Origin: Deltaproteobacteria bacterium
GTDB taxonomy: Bacteria; Desulfobacterota; Desulfobacteria; Desulfobacterales; Desulfatirhabdiaceae
NCBI GenBank assembly: GCA_016219185.1
Contig: JACRBZ010000074.1
Span: forward strand, 62,001-126,000
Reading direction: 5' to 3'
Length of the DNA: 64,000 nucleotides
A program made the position numbers and the translations under genes. Under the pieces are notes generated by a model, which did not search any database, was not told the origin of the DNA, and saw only the letters and a list, made by a program, of their open reading frames with translations. Position 1 is the stretch's first letter. The number at the start of each line of letters is the position of its first letter. Shown piece after piece: positions 16,372-24,481 of the stretch.

Positions 16372-16851
16372 ATGAATAATCAGAAAAATATTGCGATAGT
16401 CGCGCACGACAATCGAAAAAAAGATATCATCGAATGGGTGGAATGGAATTTTGACATTTTGCTCAAACACCAGCTCACCTGTACCGGTACAACCGGCAAC
16501 CTTGTCGAAAAAGCTTTTTTACGCAAGATCGAGGAAACAAACAGTCATCAAAATATATCGATTCATAAATTGCGATCCGGGCCTCTTGGAGGGGATCAGC
16601 AGCTTGGCGCGTTGATTACTGAAGGAAAAATCGACATCGCCATCTTTTTTTGGGATCCGATGCAGCCCCATCCTCATGATGTCGATGTCAAGGCATTGCT
16701 GCGAATTGCCGTGCTTTATAACATTCCCATTGCATGCAATCGAGCCACGGCGGATTTTATTATTTCCTCGCCGTTGATGGCTGAGAAGGACGCAACAATC
16801 GCGACAGATTACCAGGACTATCTTCATAGAGATATTCCAGAATTGAAGTAA
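16372..16851 (+). CDS. mgsA: Methylglyoxal synthase, copy 2
   Basis: This 159-residue paralogue of the gene at 11587 makes methylglyoxal and Pi from dihydroxyacetone phosphate. It has the full set of motifs (VAHDN, TGTTGN, SGPLGGDQQLGALI, FFWDPMQPHPHDVD, NRATADFII) and a C-terminus typical of the family (IATDYQDYL), so it is the more canonical of the two. ATG 16372 is preferred, with GAGAAAGG upstream; the frame extends to a TTG at 16333 inside the leader. E. coli MgsA is inhibited by phosphate (established), so it would be active when Pi is low. Confidence 0.93.
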   Translation: MNNQKNIAIVAHDNRKKDIIEWVEWNFDILLKHQLTCTGTTGNLVEKAFLRKIEETNSHQNISIHKLRSGPLGGDQQLGALITEGKIDIAIFFWDPMQPHPHDVDVKALLRIAVLYNIPIACNRATADFIISSPLMAEKDATIATDYQDYLHRDIPELK

Positions 16852-16870
16852 GATACCCGGAGAAGGAAAC

Positions 16871-17116
16871 ATGTCAAAAACAGCAAAAGCAATCAAACGG
16901 GATATTTTAGATAAATTTCGAGCGCTGCTGAGTAATCATGACACAATTCCACCAAAGTGGCTCATGAAAGACTACTGGCGATTGCTGACGTCGCAGGAAA
17001 AAAGCTATTTTGATCAGGCTGTGTCCGATCTGATTGAAAAAGGGCTGATCGAGAAAGAAAGCGGCAGCATCCCCACCCTTCGATTAACGGATAAGGGCGC
17101 CGATTTAATTTGCTGA
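16871..17116 (+). CDS. Small winged-helix-like protein, copy 2
   Basis: This 81-residue paralogue of the 12170 product has the same DYWRLLTSQEK core and PTLRLTDKGADLIC end. It starts 19 bp after mgsA-2, with AGAAGGA upstream of its ATG. The linkage with mgsA is kept in both copies. It is convergent with, and 9 bp from, the CofD-like gene. No function is known. Confidence 0.78.
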   Translation: MSKTAKAIKRDILDKFRALLSNHDTIPPKWLMKDYWRLLTSQEKSYFDQAVSDLIEKGLIEKESGSIPTLRLTDKGADLIC

Positions 17117-17125
17117 ATCGATCGA

Positions 17126-18316
17126 CTATGCCAGAGACAGAAGAATCGGGACCAGCTTTTTTTCATCGATAATCGACCCATCTTCCGCGTGAACCAGATC
17201 CATGCCGAGAATTTGAATCCCTTTCTTGTCCAGATTATCGATTTCCGAAGTATTCGGGTAATCCATGCGCGATTTATCGATCAGAATATAGGTAATGATG
17301 TCGTGGGCGGACGGAATGTCCGCACAGTCTTTCAAGAGATATTTCAACAAGACCTCGATTTGATCCATGATTGAGTATCCCAGAAGCTCGGGGTCCGTTC
17401 CCATGTTCGGAATAAAGATTTTCGGGCAGGGGTTTTGGCTGATGGCCCGTCCGACTCCTTGTGGTAACATATTTACTGCAAGGCTGGAAAAAAAGCTTCC
17501 CATCGGAAAACAGATCACATCGGCTTCCCGGATCAGTATCGCCATTTTCTCGCGGATGGAGACGTTTACTGGATCGAATTGATTCAGCGTTGAAGTCAGA
17601 TAGATGTCTTTAATTTTGGCCCCAAGGGTTGGACAGTCCTTTCCGGTTATCCGGTGCTGGCCCAGAACCATTTCTCCGGTCTGCAATTCCGCAGCCATAT
17701 GAAGCGGCGTGTTGACAACCGGTCGAACCGTTCCCCGCACTTGAACCAGTTTGGAGTAAATATATATCACGGGATCCAGATGAAGGTCATAGCTGAGATA
17801 CCCGCCCGTGAGAACCAGATTTCCGATGCTGGCGCCTTTTAAATCAAACGATTCCGGCATATTCCGATAAAAAACGTTGATATGGTGCCGGATGATCTTT
17901 CTCATGGGGTGAGCAATGCGACTTATCAGAGAGTGATTTCCGCTGACAATGGCTTCCATCATTCGGTGGAGCTCTTGTGGATTTGCCTGTTTGGGCAGCC
18001 GGTGGGCAAAAAGATCGTATACTTCCGGGTTACCTTGAAACGTCTGATCCGCCAGGGCCATCAAACGGTTTCGAATGTCACCCACCGCCGGCATTCCGAA
18101 AGCGATGCGCAATGGGGCGGAACTTCCGCCCGAGTCGAAGGGGGTAATGATATGGATCGAATTATGTGTATAATGAATCAGCTCCTGACAGAGTTTTTTT
18201 AGCGCGCTCCCGCCGCTGAAAAATAAAATCTTCGGTCCCAGCTCCGGACATTTTTGAAAAAGTGTTATTCTGGCGGGATCGGGGATTCTGACGGATTTTT
18301 GAACATTCAACTGCAT
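17126..18316 (-). CDS. GAK system CofD-like protein
   Basis: The 396-residue protein is related to CofD/YvcK (2-phospho-L-lactate transferase fold). The N-terminal FFSGGSALKKLCQEL and THNSIHIITPFDSGGSSAPLR are the nucleotide-binding region, and KGASIGNLVLTGGY follows. It matches the CofD-related branch known from the GAK system. The gene has a GGAG site and is the last of a minus-strand run XXXCH - PHP - ATP-grasp - CofD. CofD enzymes transfer a phospho-organic group from a nucleotide carrier, so this member may build a phosphate-containing linkage, but its substrate is unknown. Confidence 0.85.
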   Translation of the reverse strand: MQLNVQKSVRIPDPARITLFQKCPELGPKILFFSGGSALKKLCQELIHYTHNSIHIITPFDSGGSSAPLRIAFGMPAVGDIRNRLMALADQTFQGNPEVYDLFAHRLPKQANPQELHRMMEAIVSGNHSLISRIAHPMRKIIRHHINVFYRNMPESFDLKGASIGNLVLTGGYLSYDLHLDPVIYIYSKLVQVRGTVRPVVNTPLHMAAELQTGEMVLGQHRITGKDCPTLGAKIKDIYLTSTLNQFDPVNVSIREKMAILIREADVICFPMGSFFSSLAVNMLPQGVGRAISQNPCPKIFIPNMGTDPELLGYSIMDQIEVLLKYLLKDCADIPSAHDIITYILIDKSRMDYPNTSEIDNLDKKGIQILGMDLVHAEDGSIIDEKKLVPILLSLA

Positions 18317-18341
18317 TGAGGGGCTCCGTTTTTATTGAAGA

Positions 18342-19217
18342 TCAGGGCGCGATCCTTTTTAACACATAGTCGACATAGTGCTTTGCGCCGTCCATATTCC
18401 GCGCGATTTTCATGCCCTTGAACCCGCCGAAAGCAGAGACCTCAAACACCAGCGGGCCATCCGGGGTTTCAACCACGTCCACGCTGGTAAAATCCAGATC
18501 GAAAAGCGCCTGAGCCTTTCTGGCGATTTCGATGGTTTCCGCGGAAGGGTCGTAGGCGACATATTTTCCACCGTTTACCGTGGTCGTATTCCAGGATGTG
18601 GTGTCATTGCAGCGGGCATAGGTGGTGATGTACTCACCGCCCAGAAAGACGACGCCCAGATCCCTGCCTTGAATATCCAGTTTTTTCTGAATATACATGA
18701 TCGGATTTTCCAGCTTGAAGTTTTCCACCTCGATATGCGCCTCTCTGCTGTGACGAATCACCCGCATTCCCCTGGCCTTGGTCGAGTAAAGTGGTTTGAA
18801 AACCGCTTCTTGATACTCTTTAATGATTTTGAGAGCTTGATTCGCATCTTCCGTAATGGCCGTCGGCGGCATGGGAATCCCCGCCATGCGCAGCGTGATG
18901 GTGCAACTGAGACGGTCGAGTACCCGAAGAATATTCAAGGGACGAGAGAAAATTCGAACACCTCGATGCTCCAGAAAACGAAGAATTTCCAGGCGATCCA
19001 GAAGATGGGGCGAATAATAGGGTCCGATTTTTTTAATGATGATGGCATCCAGTTGCGTCAAATCCGTTCCGTCATACCAGACTTTCCCATGGGACAAATC
19101 CAGGCAGACATTCTGCATTTCCACCAGAAGGCGTCTTCCGGTTACACCGGCAACGTAATCCGCCAGGAGTTCGGACGACCACCCTCCATTATTTCCAATA
19201 ACGGCTATATGAGGCAT
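18342..19217 (-). CDS. GAK system ATP-grasp enzyme, copy 1
   Basis: The 291-residue protein is a RimK-like ATP-grasp ligase. The N-terminal IAVIGNNGGWSSELLADYV precedes the ATP-grasp core, with AVFKPLYSTKARGM as the ATP-binding loop and VDVVETPDGPLVFEV carrying the metal-binding acidic residues. It is highly similar over its full length to the gene at 45907. ATP-grasp enzymes form amide or similar bonds through acyl-phosphates; the substrate here is unknown. It lies 25 bp upstream of the CofD-like gene and downstream of a PHP-like gene. Confidence 0.87.
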   Translation of the reverse strand: MPHIAVIGNNGGWSSELLADYVAGVTGRRLLVEMQNVCLDLSHGKVWYDGTDLTQLDAIIIKKIGPYYSPHLLDRLEILRFLEHRGVRIFSRPLNILRVLDRLSCTITLRMAGIPMPPTAITEDANQALKIIKEYQEAVFKPLYSTKARGMRVIRHSREAHIEVENFKLENPIMYIQKKLDIQGRDLGVVFLGGEYITTYARCNDTTSWNTTTVNGGKYVAYDPSAETIEIARKAQALFDLDFTSVDVVETPDGPLVFEVSAFGGFKGMKIARNMDGAKHYVDYVLKRIAP

Positions 19218-19328
19218 AATGATCCTTGCTCATGATGCGATCTGGATCGCATCGCAGTTTTCATTTGATTGTTCAATGGTTGAATCATTCCAGGTCAGTT
19301 TGATGGTCAGTTTTGATTTGCCCGCTTT

Positions 19329-20498
19329 TTATCCATGGTCACTTAACCCCAATCGACTTTTGTATTCCCCGATCACCAGCCTGCGATTCATATTGGCGGT
19401 AATTAATGCTTTTCGGATATGCATATCGTCCCATGCGGGCTGAAAGCCAATTTCGCGGCTGACTTTTTCCCGATCCTGTTTATCCGGGTCCCTCACTTTT
19501 TCACTCAGATGGGTGTCATCGCCCATGAACAGTAGCAGTTTGTTTCGACTTTCGTTCACCGGGTTGTTTTTCCGATTCAGGACAGAAATCAGAAATTCGG
19601 TGTATCTTCGGGACTGCGGATTCCAGACTTCATATCCATCCACATCGTAATCCGCCAGAAGAATCGGCCAGAACTGCTCCGGGTGCGGAATGACGATTCC
19701 GCCGCCCAGGGACCTGGCTTCTTCGATTATTTCGGAAGTTCTGTAAAAATATCGCATGGAAAAATGGGATTTGACGATCTGTTTGACGGCGTGAAGAAAG
19801 GTTTGCGCCCGATTGATCCACGCGTCTCCGTATTCCGGGCGGTATTCATCCAGAAAATCCCGCATCAGCTTGTTCTTGAACATCTCTATCGGCAACTGAT
19901 CGTAATGACGTTCTATCAGTTCATGTAATTTTTTGATTTGAACGCGGACAAAGCGGATGCAGTCATCCGTTGCGCCGGTTTCTTCTGCGGCCTGTTGAAG
20001 GCGTTTCTCATTGGGCTTGATCAGGGTATGAATAAAATCATTCAGTTGATTCTGCCGATATTTCAGGGTGTATGCCAGCATGGATTTCAGAACATGTGCC
20101 GATTCCACCTTTTTAGCTTTAAAATGAAGCAGCAACTGGACTTTCTGATTAAACCCCCGGGAATAGGCGTCCACTTCAACCCCCGCGTATTCATGATATG
20201 TCATCAATACATTATGCTGAGTGGGAATGATCAGTTGCGTGCACATATTGGGAAACATATTGTGTATGCGCTTTTCAATCAGGTCCAGGGGGATGAATTC
20301 GGGATGCCAGTGGACGGCCAGAACGGTTTTTTGGCGGGGATGGATTACGGAAGTGGTCAGAATCCGGTCTGTTTGTTCCGGGGATAAACGGGTTGATGTA
20401 ATTTTTTCAAAAATTTTTTCATCATTTTCCGTGATCTCCTCGGAAAATTTTTGGGGATAAAGCGGAATGCATTCTGATTTGGATTTCAATAATTCCAT
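19329..20498 (-). CDS. PHP-like metal-dependent hydrolase in the GAK locus
   Basis: The 389-residue protein has a histidine pattern that suggests a PHP-type metal site: HWHPE near residue 63, QHNVLMTYHE near 93, GGGIVIPHPEQF, DVDGYEVWNP and LLFMGDDTH. The PHP fold hydrolyses phosphoesters with two or three metals. I do not recognise a named family, so this is a motif-based call. The short AAGGGAG-to-ATG distance is slightly tight. It is the second gene after the Pho-box-like site at 21257-21299. Confidence 0.6.
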   Translation of the reverse strand: MELLKSKSECIPLYPQKFSEEITENDEKIFEKITSTRLSPEQTDRILTTSVIHPRQKTVLAVHWHPEFIPLDLIEKRIHNMFPNMCTQLIIPTQHNVLMTYHEYAGVEVDAYSRGFNQKVQLLLHFKAKKVESAHVLKSMLAYTLKYRQNQLNDFIHTLIKPNEKRLQQAAEETGATDDCIRFVRVQIKKLHELIERHYDQLPIEMFKNKLMRDFLDEYRPEYGDAWINRAQTFLHAVKQIVKSHFSMRYFYRTSEIIEEARSLGGGIVIPHPEQFWPILLADYDVDGYEVWNPQSRRYTEFLISVLNRKNNPVNESRNKLLLFMGDDTHLSEKVRDPDKQDREKVSREIGFQPAWDDMHIRKALITANMNRRLVIGEYKSRLGLSDHG

Positions 20499-20602
20499 TG
20501 CTCCCTTTTTTCGTTCTTTCTACGTTTACCATAAACCGATTTACATGCGACGCTTTTTTTGAGAGGTGGTATTACGCAGTGTGAATGGGGCCGGAGACCC
20601 AT

Positions 20603-21148
20603 TCAGTCTGCATCGTGATGGCAAGCTCTTTTCATCGCTTTGATTTCAGCGAATTTTGCCTGGCATTTCTGAATATCGACTTGATGAAAAGCTTTCTGAA
20701 ACTCGCTGATAAGTTCAAGAAATGCGGGATACATGTTGTCGCCATGGCCCGAATAGGTGGTCATCAGCTCGGCATTTTTGCAGAACAGCTCGGTTTCCAA
20801 GGTGGAAGGAAGGCTCCTGTTTTTCAGGCGATCTCCGATTGTTTTAAAAGTTTTTTCCATTCGCTTTTTCAAAACGGTATAATCGGGTTTATCGCTATCC
20901 GAATCGGCAGCCTCAACCCGATCAATCAGAATATCATCCTTACCTTCGTATTTGATCTTGCATTTTACATAGGGCTGCCCAAATTTCTTTTTGATACTGA
21001 TTTTCAGTTTTTTCAGCCTTGAAAAATCAATTGAATAGGTTGTGGATTCAACCGGATTGTTGGATATTCCGTCAATGACGTGTTGGAGTAATTGTATGGA
21101 ATGTTCCCCATAAACAATGATCTCATCCTTATTCCCAAAATTTTTCAT
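20603..21148 (-). CDS. GAK system XXXCH protein, copy 1
   Basis: From ATG 21148 (AGGAG 8 bp upstream) this is a 181-residue soluble protein. It has an amphi-Trp-like beta segment (DFSRLKKLKISIKKKFGQPYVKCKIKYEG), a helical region with SLPSTLETELFCKNAELM, and ends in KRACHHDAD, the C-terminal Cys-His signature of XXXCH proteins. It is paralogous to the 50492-51025 gene. The terminal Cys-His may be an attachment or metal site (inference). The promoter carries three 11-bp-spaced boxes. Confidence 0.8.
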   Translation of the reverse strand: MKNFGNKDEIIVYGEHSIQLLQHVIDGISNNPVESTTYSIDFSRLKKLKISIKKKFGQPYVKCKIKYEGKDDILIDRVEAADSDSDKPDYTVLKKRMEKTFKTIGDRLKNRSLPSTLETELFCKNAELMTTYSGHGDNMYPAFLELISEFQKAFHQVDIQKCQAKFAEIKAMKRACHHDAD

Positions 21149-21256
21149 GATAAATCTCCTGGTTACACGCAATCGAGTTTCATTCCGAAGCCGTATTTTC
21201 GTGTGAAAAATGGGGATGATGGTTTCTTTCAACCCTGAAGCGAGTCTGAGCTTATT

Positions 21257-21299
21257 ATTATGGCAAAGTATTGTTAGGAATTTGTTAGCCGGATATTAA
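21257..21299 (-). promoter_or_regulatory. Pho-box-like promoter C (GAK locus 1)
   Basis: On the minus strand TTAAT (21299-21295), CTAAC (21288-21284) and CTAAC (21277-21273) repeat every 11 bp, and CATAAT (21262-21257) is the -10 candidate. It points at the XXXCH - PHP - ATP-grasp - CofD run. Confidence 0.65.
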
Positions 21300-21332
21300 T
21301 ATTTTTGAGGTTGTATCATCCCGACTTTTCCG

Positions 21333-21674
21333 TTACCATTTGCGATACAGGATTGCGTTTCTTTCGGTTTGTTCTTCAGAGGCATCCGCCTCAGCCAGGC
21401 AGGGTTCATCGCCGGAAATTCGAATTTCGTCTTCTGGCTGCTCCGAAAAAACCGCTTCCTTCCAGCTTAACTGAATTTCAATTCTCTGCTTTCCTTTTTT
21501 TTCAGTTGCCTCCAATTCCACTTCGATTTGCCCAACCGGTTTGAGGGTGACAAAAGAACTTCCTTTCTGAATGACCATTTTTCCTTCCCGGAAACTTTTT
21601 ACCATATCGGAAAGCAGAATGGCTACCGCATCTGTTTCCATTTTACATTTGATATTCACTTCGTTTTTTTTCAT
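21333..21674 (-). CDS. amphi-Trp domain protein, copy 1
   Basis: The 113-residue protein matches the amphi-Trp domain: a short helical start, then alternating charged/hydrophobic strands ending in RIEIQLSWKE, with the conserved Trp. A nearly identical-length paralogue is at 39532 and a shorter one at 43972. The acidic tail (EDEIRISGDEP) is variable. The domain is repeatedly found with GAK genes; its function is unknown. It lies upstream of promoter C, downstream of the ribbon-helix-helix gene. Confidence 0.8.
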   Translation of the reverse strand: MKKNEVNIKCKMETDAVAILLSDMVKSFREGKMVIQKGSSFVTLKPVGQIEVELEATEKKGKQRIEIQLSWKEAVFSEQPEDEIRISGDEPCLAEADASEEQTERNAILYRKW

Positions 21675-21712
21675 TTCCCGCTCCGTTCTGTTGAGGGTTG
21701 CGTTTTTTGTTA

Positions 21713-22012
21713 TTACTGATTCTCCTCGGAAAAGACTGATTCGACAATGTCTTTTGAATCCGGCAAAACACCATCTGTCGATTTATTCTTCAGTGATTGA
21801 AGAAAGACGCCTTGTTTCTTTTTTTCTTCCTTAATTCGTTTTTCGGCTTTTTGTAAAAATTTTTCGATTGCCTTATTGATCGTGGTTTCAATATCCAGCC
21901 GCTTCCCCATGCTTCGCGCTTCTTCCTTTGCCAACAAGAGACGATTGGCCAGATCATCTCGGATGTTGAAAATCATCCGCTTGGTTTCGGCTTCTTCTTT
22001 GAAAATACCCAT
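21713..22012 (-). CDS. Probable ribbon-helix-helix DNA-binding protein
   Basis: From ATG 22012 (AGAGGA upstream) this is a 99-residue basic protein. KRMIFNIRDDLANRLLLAKEEA could form the beta-strand and first helix of a ribbon-helix-helix fold, followed by LDIETTINKAIEKFLQKAEKR and a charged coiled tail. A 15-bp palindrome lies 34 bp upstream of the start, as expected for an autoregulator. It precedes an amphi-Trp gene. The fold call is moderate; a coiled-coil protein is the alternative. Confidence 0.5.
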   Translation of the reverse strand: MGIFKEEAETKRMIFNIRDDLANRLLLAKEEARSMGKRLDIETTINKAIEKFLQKAEKRIKEEKKKQGVFLQSLKNKSTDGVLPDSKDIVESVFSEENQ

Positions 22013-22045
22013 GTTGTCCTCTTGATTGAAAAATGATATCAATGT

Positions 22046-22060
22046 GTACAATATTTGTAC
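22046..22060. promoter_or_regulatory. Palindromic operator candidate
   Basis: GTACAA and TTGTAC flank a 3-bp TAT spacer as a perfect inverted repeat, just upstream of the putative ribbon-helix-helix gene. The remaining AT-rich gap to 22257 shows no gene. Confidence 0.45.
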
Positions 22061-22257
22061 GAGAATATATATTTTATCAAAACTTTTAAAGAGACATTTT
22101 AATTTATATGTCTAATTATAATTATTTGATAATTCAAATCGATAAAACGATTTGCTCATGCCTGTTTATGGATATATTTTTGTTGAATATCAAATATTAT
22201 CATGGTATTTATCATAAAAATATTATCATTTTATTTCAAAACAACGCGGGGTAATCC

Positions 22258-22860
22258 ATGGCCGACCCGATGCTAAAAACCAAAAAAGAACTCATCATCA
22301 TGCTCCGGGACATGGAAATGGCGATGCAGTCGCTGCAAAATGAGCCTCGGCGGCTGCAAGGCGAATTGGAAAGAGCGCTTTCAGAAAATGATCGGATTCA
22401 GGATGAAGCCAGGCGAATCCAGCAAGCAAATGAAAAATTGATGCTTCAATATGATTCCCTTAAAAAGGAACATGAGACGCTGGAGCTGCGCATGCAGGAG
22501 AGCTTGCAAAAAACCGACATTGCATATGAACTGTTTAAAAGCTTCGTGGACGCCGACAGCCGAAAGACCCTCCTGATCGATACGACATACTCCATTTGCT
22601 ATATGAACCGGTCGGCCGCCGCCCATCTTCGTTTGCCTGAACCCGGCGCTATCATGGGCCGCCGGCTGTTTGATTTTTTTGCGTATAAGGATGCATTGAA
22701 AGTCAAAAAGAAAATCGATGAAGCGTTTTTCAGTGGAGAAAAAGAAAAAATCAAGGAAGTGGCCTTCCTCAATCCAAAAGGCGTTGAAACGCAAATTGAT
22801 CTGAAACTGGCGCGGGTGCGTTATCGGGATAAGCCTTCAATCAAGATGACCATCAAATGA
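22258..22860 (+). CDS. Coiled-coil protein with PAS domain
   Basis: The 200-residue protein has a long N-terminal coiled-coil (about 1-95, rich in Glu, Lys, Gln) and a C-terminal PAS domain (LLIDTTYSICYMNRSAAAHLRLP to KMTIK). It has no output domain, so it may relay a signal by binding a partner. Its stop overlaps the lipase start (ATGA), so the two genes are translationally coupled. No membrane segment is seen. The sensed ligand is unknown. Confidence 0.75.
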   Translation: MADPMLKTKKELIIMLRDMEMAMQSLQNEPRRLQGELERALSENDRIQDEARRIQQANEKLMLQYDSLKKEHETLELRMQESLQKTDIAYELFKSFVDADSRKTLLIDTTYSICYMNRSAAAHLRLPEPGAIMGRRLFDFFAYKDALKVKKKIDEAFFSGEKEKIKEVAFLNPKGVETQIDLKLARVRYRDKPSIKMTIK

Positions 22861-23717
22861 CAGAAACAATGAGTCTTGATACTTCATGGAATGCCCTGCT
22901 TCGGCCGTGGATATCCGACCGGTATTTCGATGTACCCTATGCCTGTCCGTTTGAAACGGATGCGCCGGATTGTAGCATAATCAATGCCTGGTGGCTTTGT
23001 GAGATCTCTCGCCTGATTTACAGACAGGGTCCGGACGAGGCGGGTCCGGACGCGCTCATCCCCACGCGATCCGAAATTCTGGATGGTGCGGGGCTGCGTG
23101 AAATCGAAACGTTTGCCAACGGAACCAATTATTGTGCACTTGTCGAATCCCGGAACAGAACATCCCAGCCGTTTGCAGTCCTTGTATTTCGCGGAACCAG
23201 CGGATTTGAGGGATGGCTCTCCAATCTGAAAGCCGTTCAGACCTATTGGCCCGGGGGAGGTTCGGTTCATAGCGGTTTTAAGGCAGATTTTTTAGGGCTT
23301 TGGCAAAAAATCGAACCAACCCTCTCCAAAATCGATCTTCCCCTGTATTTCACAGGCCACAGTCTGGGGGGTGCGCTGGCCATACTGGCAGCCTCCGTAT
23401 ATCCCGCCAGAGCGGTTTACACGTTTGGCGCACCCAAAACAGGGGATTCCGTTTTTGCCGATTCCCTGAAAGACGCCCGGATATACCGGTTTGAAAACGA
23501 CCGCGACATCATCACCACCGTGCCGCCTTCCGCCATTCCATTTGATTTCTGTCACGTCGGCGTTCCGATCTGCCTGAAAGATGACATGCGAACAGGCCTT
23601 GAATCCGACAGTACTCGCGGATTGACCGATCCCCCCGAATTCCTTTCCGACCATGCGCCGGTCAACTATACGATCCGACTGGAAACCGGGCTATTTCAAC
23701 AATCCCGAAGTTCCTGA
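22857..23717 (+). CDS. Class 3 lipase-family protein
   Basis: The 286-residue alpha/beta hydrolase has the nucleophile elbow LYFTGHSLGGALA (Ser near residue 169), an upstream oxyanion motif FRGTSGFEGWLSN, and a late SDHAPVNY that can supply the catalytic His. This order is that of fungal-type class 3 lipases. No signal peptide is seen, so it acts inside or at the membrane. It overlaps the PAS gene by 4 bp. The substrate could be a membrane glycerolipid, but that is not shown by the sequence. Confidence 0.85.
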   Translation: MTETMSLDTSWNALLRPWISDRYFDVPYACPFETDAPDCSIINAWWLCEISRLIYRQGPDEAGPDALIPTRSEILDGAGLREIETFANGTNYCALVESRNRTSQPFAVLVFRGTSGFEGWLSNLKAVQTYWPGGGSVHSGFKADFLGLWQKIEPTLSKIDLPLYFTGHSLGGALAILAASVYPARAVYTFGAPKTGDSVFADSLKDARIYRFENDRDIITTVPPSAIPFDFCHVGVPICLKDDMRTGLESDSTRGLTDPPEFLSDHAPVNYTIRLETGLFQQSRSS

Positions 23718-23773
23718 GCGCGTGCCGTAGCGCCCCGGCCGACCAGCCCGGACCCCGTGGTTTTCTTCGCTTT

Positions 23774-24101
23774 TCAAAGACGCTTGGCGTACCATGCCGC
23801 AACACTCAGACCGAGTACCATGGGCACGACGAAAGCCGTCAAATGAATTCCCCAGGTTATAAAATTATCGATCGCCAATCGGTCATAAGGCACGAGCGCC
23901 ACAGCCATGCCGTACACACCGCTCCCCATCATGATGGCTGCGGCGGCGAGACGATTCACCGGACTACCAGATCTTGTCATCGGAGAGCGTCTTTGGGGTT
24001 CTAAACCCGTAGAATCGATTTCTGGGTATGAGGCCGATAATGAGCGGTATGGCGGCAATGAATAAAAGGAGTGCCGGAACAGCAAAAGGTTGACTTGTCA
24101 T
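23774..24101 (-). pseudogene. SdpI-family membrane protein, frameshifted
   Basis: From ATG 24101 the frame reads MTSQPFAVPALLLFIAAIP and the SdpI signature NRFYGFRTPKTLSDDKIW, then hits a TAG. Shifting by one base restores PVNRLAAAAIMMGSGVYG and two more membrane segments to the end at 23774. SdpI proteins continue as W-Y-x-x-N-R at this point, so a single extra base around 23960-23967 explains the break. Intact it would be about 112 residues. It may be a real pseudogene or a sequencing error. Confidence 0.7.
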
Positions 24102-24180
24102 CGTTTCGCATCTGTTATGGTTTTATTTTTGTAAATCTACATCTGTTATTTCTTAACAGAACGCGTATCATCTCGCAACT

Positions 24181-24426
24181 ATGAAAAATTCATACAAAAT
24201 TTTCAGGCAGTTGGCGGACTGCCGCATGCTTTTCGGAAATTTTCTCCTGTTCCTGTTCACCCCGGAGGATTCCGGTGCCACTGCCATGTCGCGTGGCAAC
24301 AGGCTGCGATACCAACGATTTGACAACCGTCTCTGCGGGGCGGTCAAGATCTGCTTCTGGACCGGAGTCGCGGTTCTTTTCTGGATCAGCCTGCCGCTTT
24401 TTCTGCGTATTGTCACATTTATATAA
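24181..24426 (+). CDS. Possible small membrane protein
   Basis: The 81-codon frame ends in a hydrophobic helix (CFWTGVAVLFWISLPLFL). There is no ribosome-binding site and no recognisable family. It is kept only because the gap would otherwise be empty and the C-terminal helix looks protein-like. Confidence 0.25.
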   Translation: MKNSYKIFRQLADCRMLFGNFLLFLFTPEDSGATAMSRGNRLRYQRFDNRLCGAVKICFWTGVAVLFWISLPLFLRIVTFI

Positions 24427-24481
24427 CGGGTAGAAATACTGAAGCCAGCGGGCGGTGGCTGGTTATGGCTGCCGGTCGATC

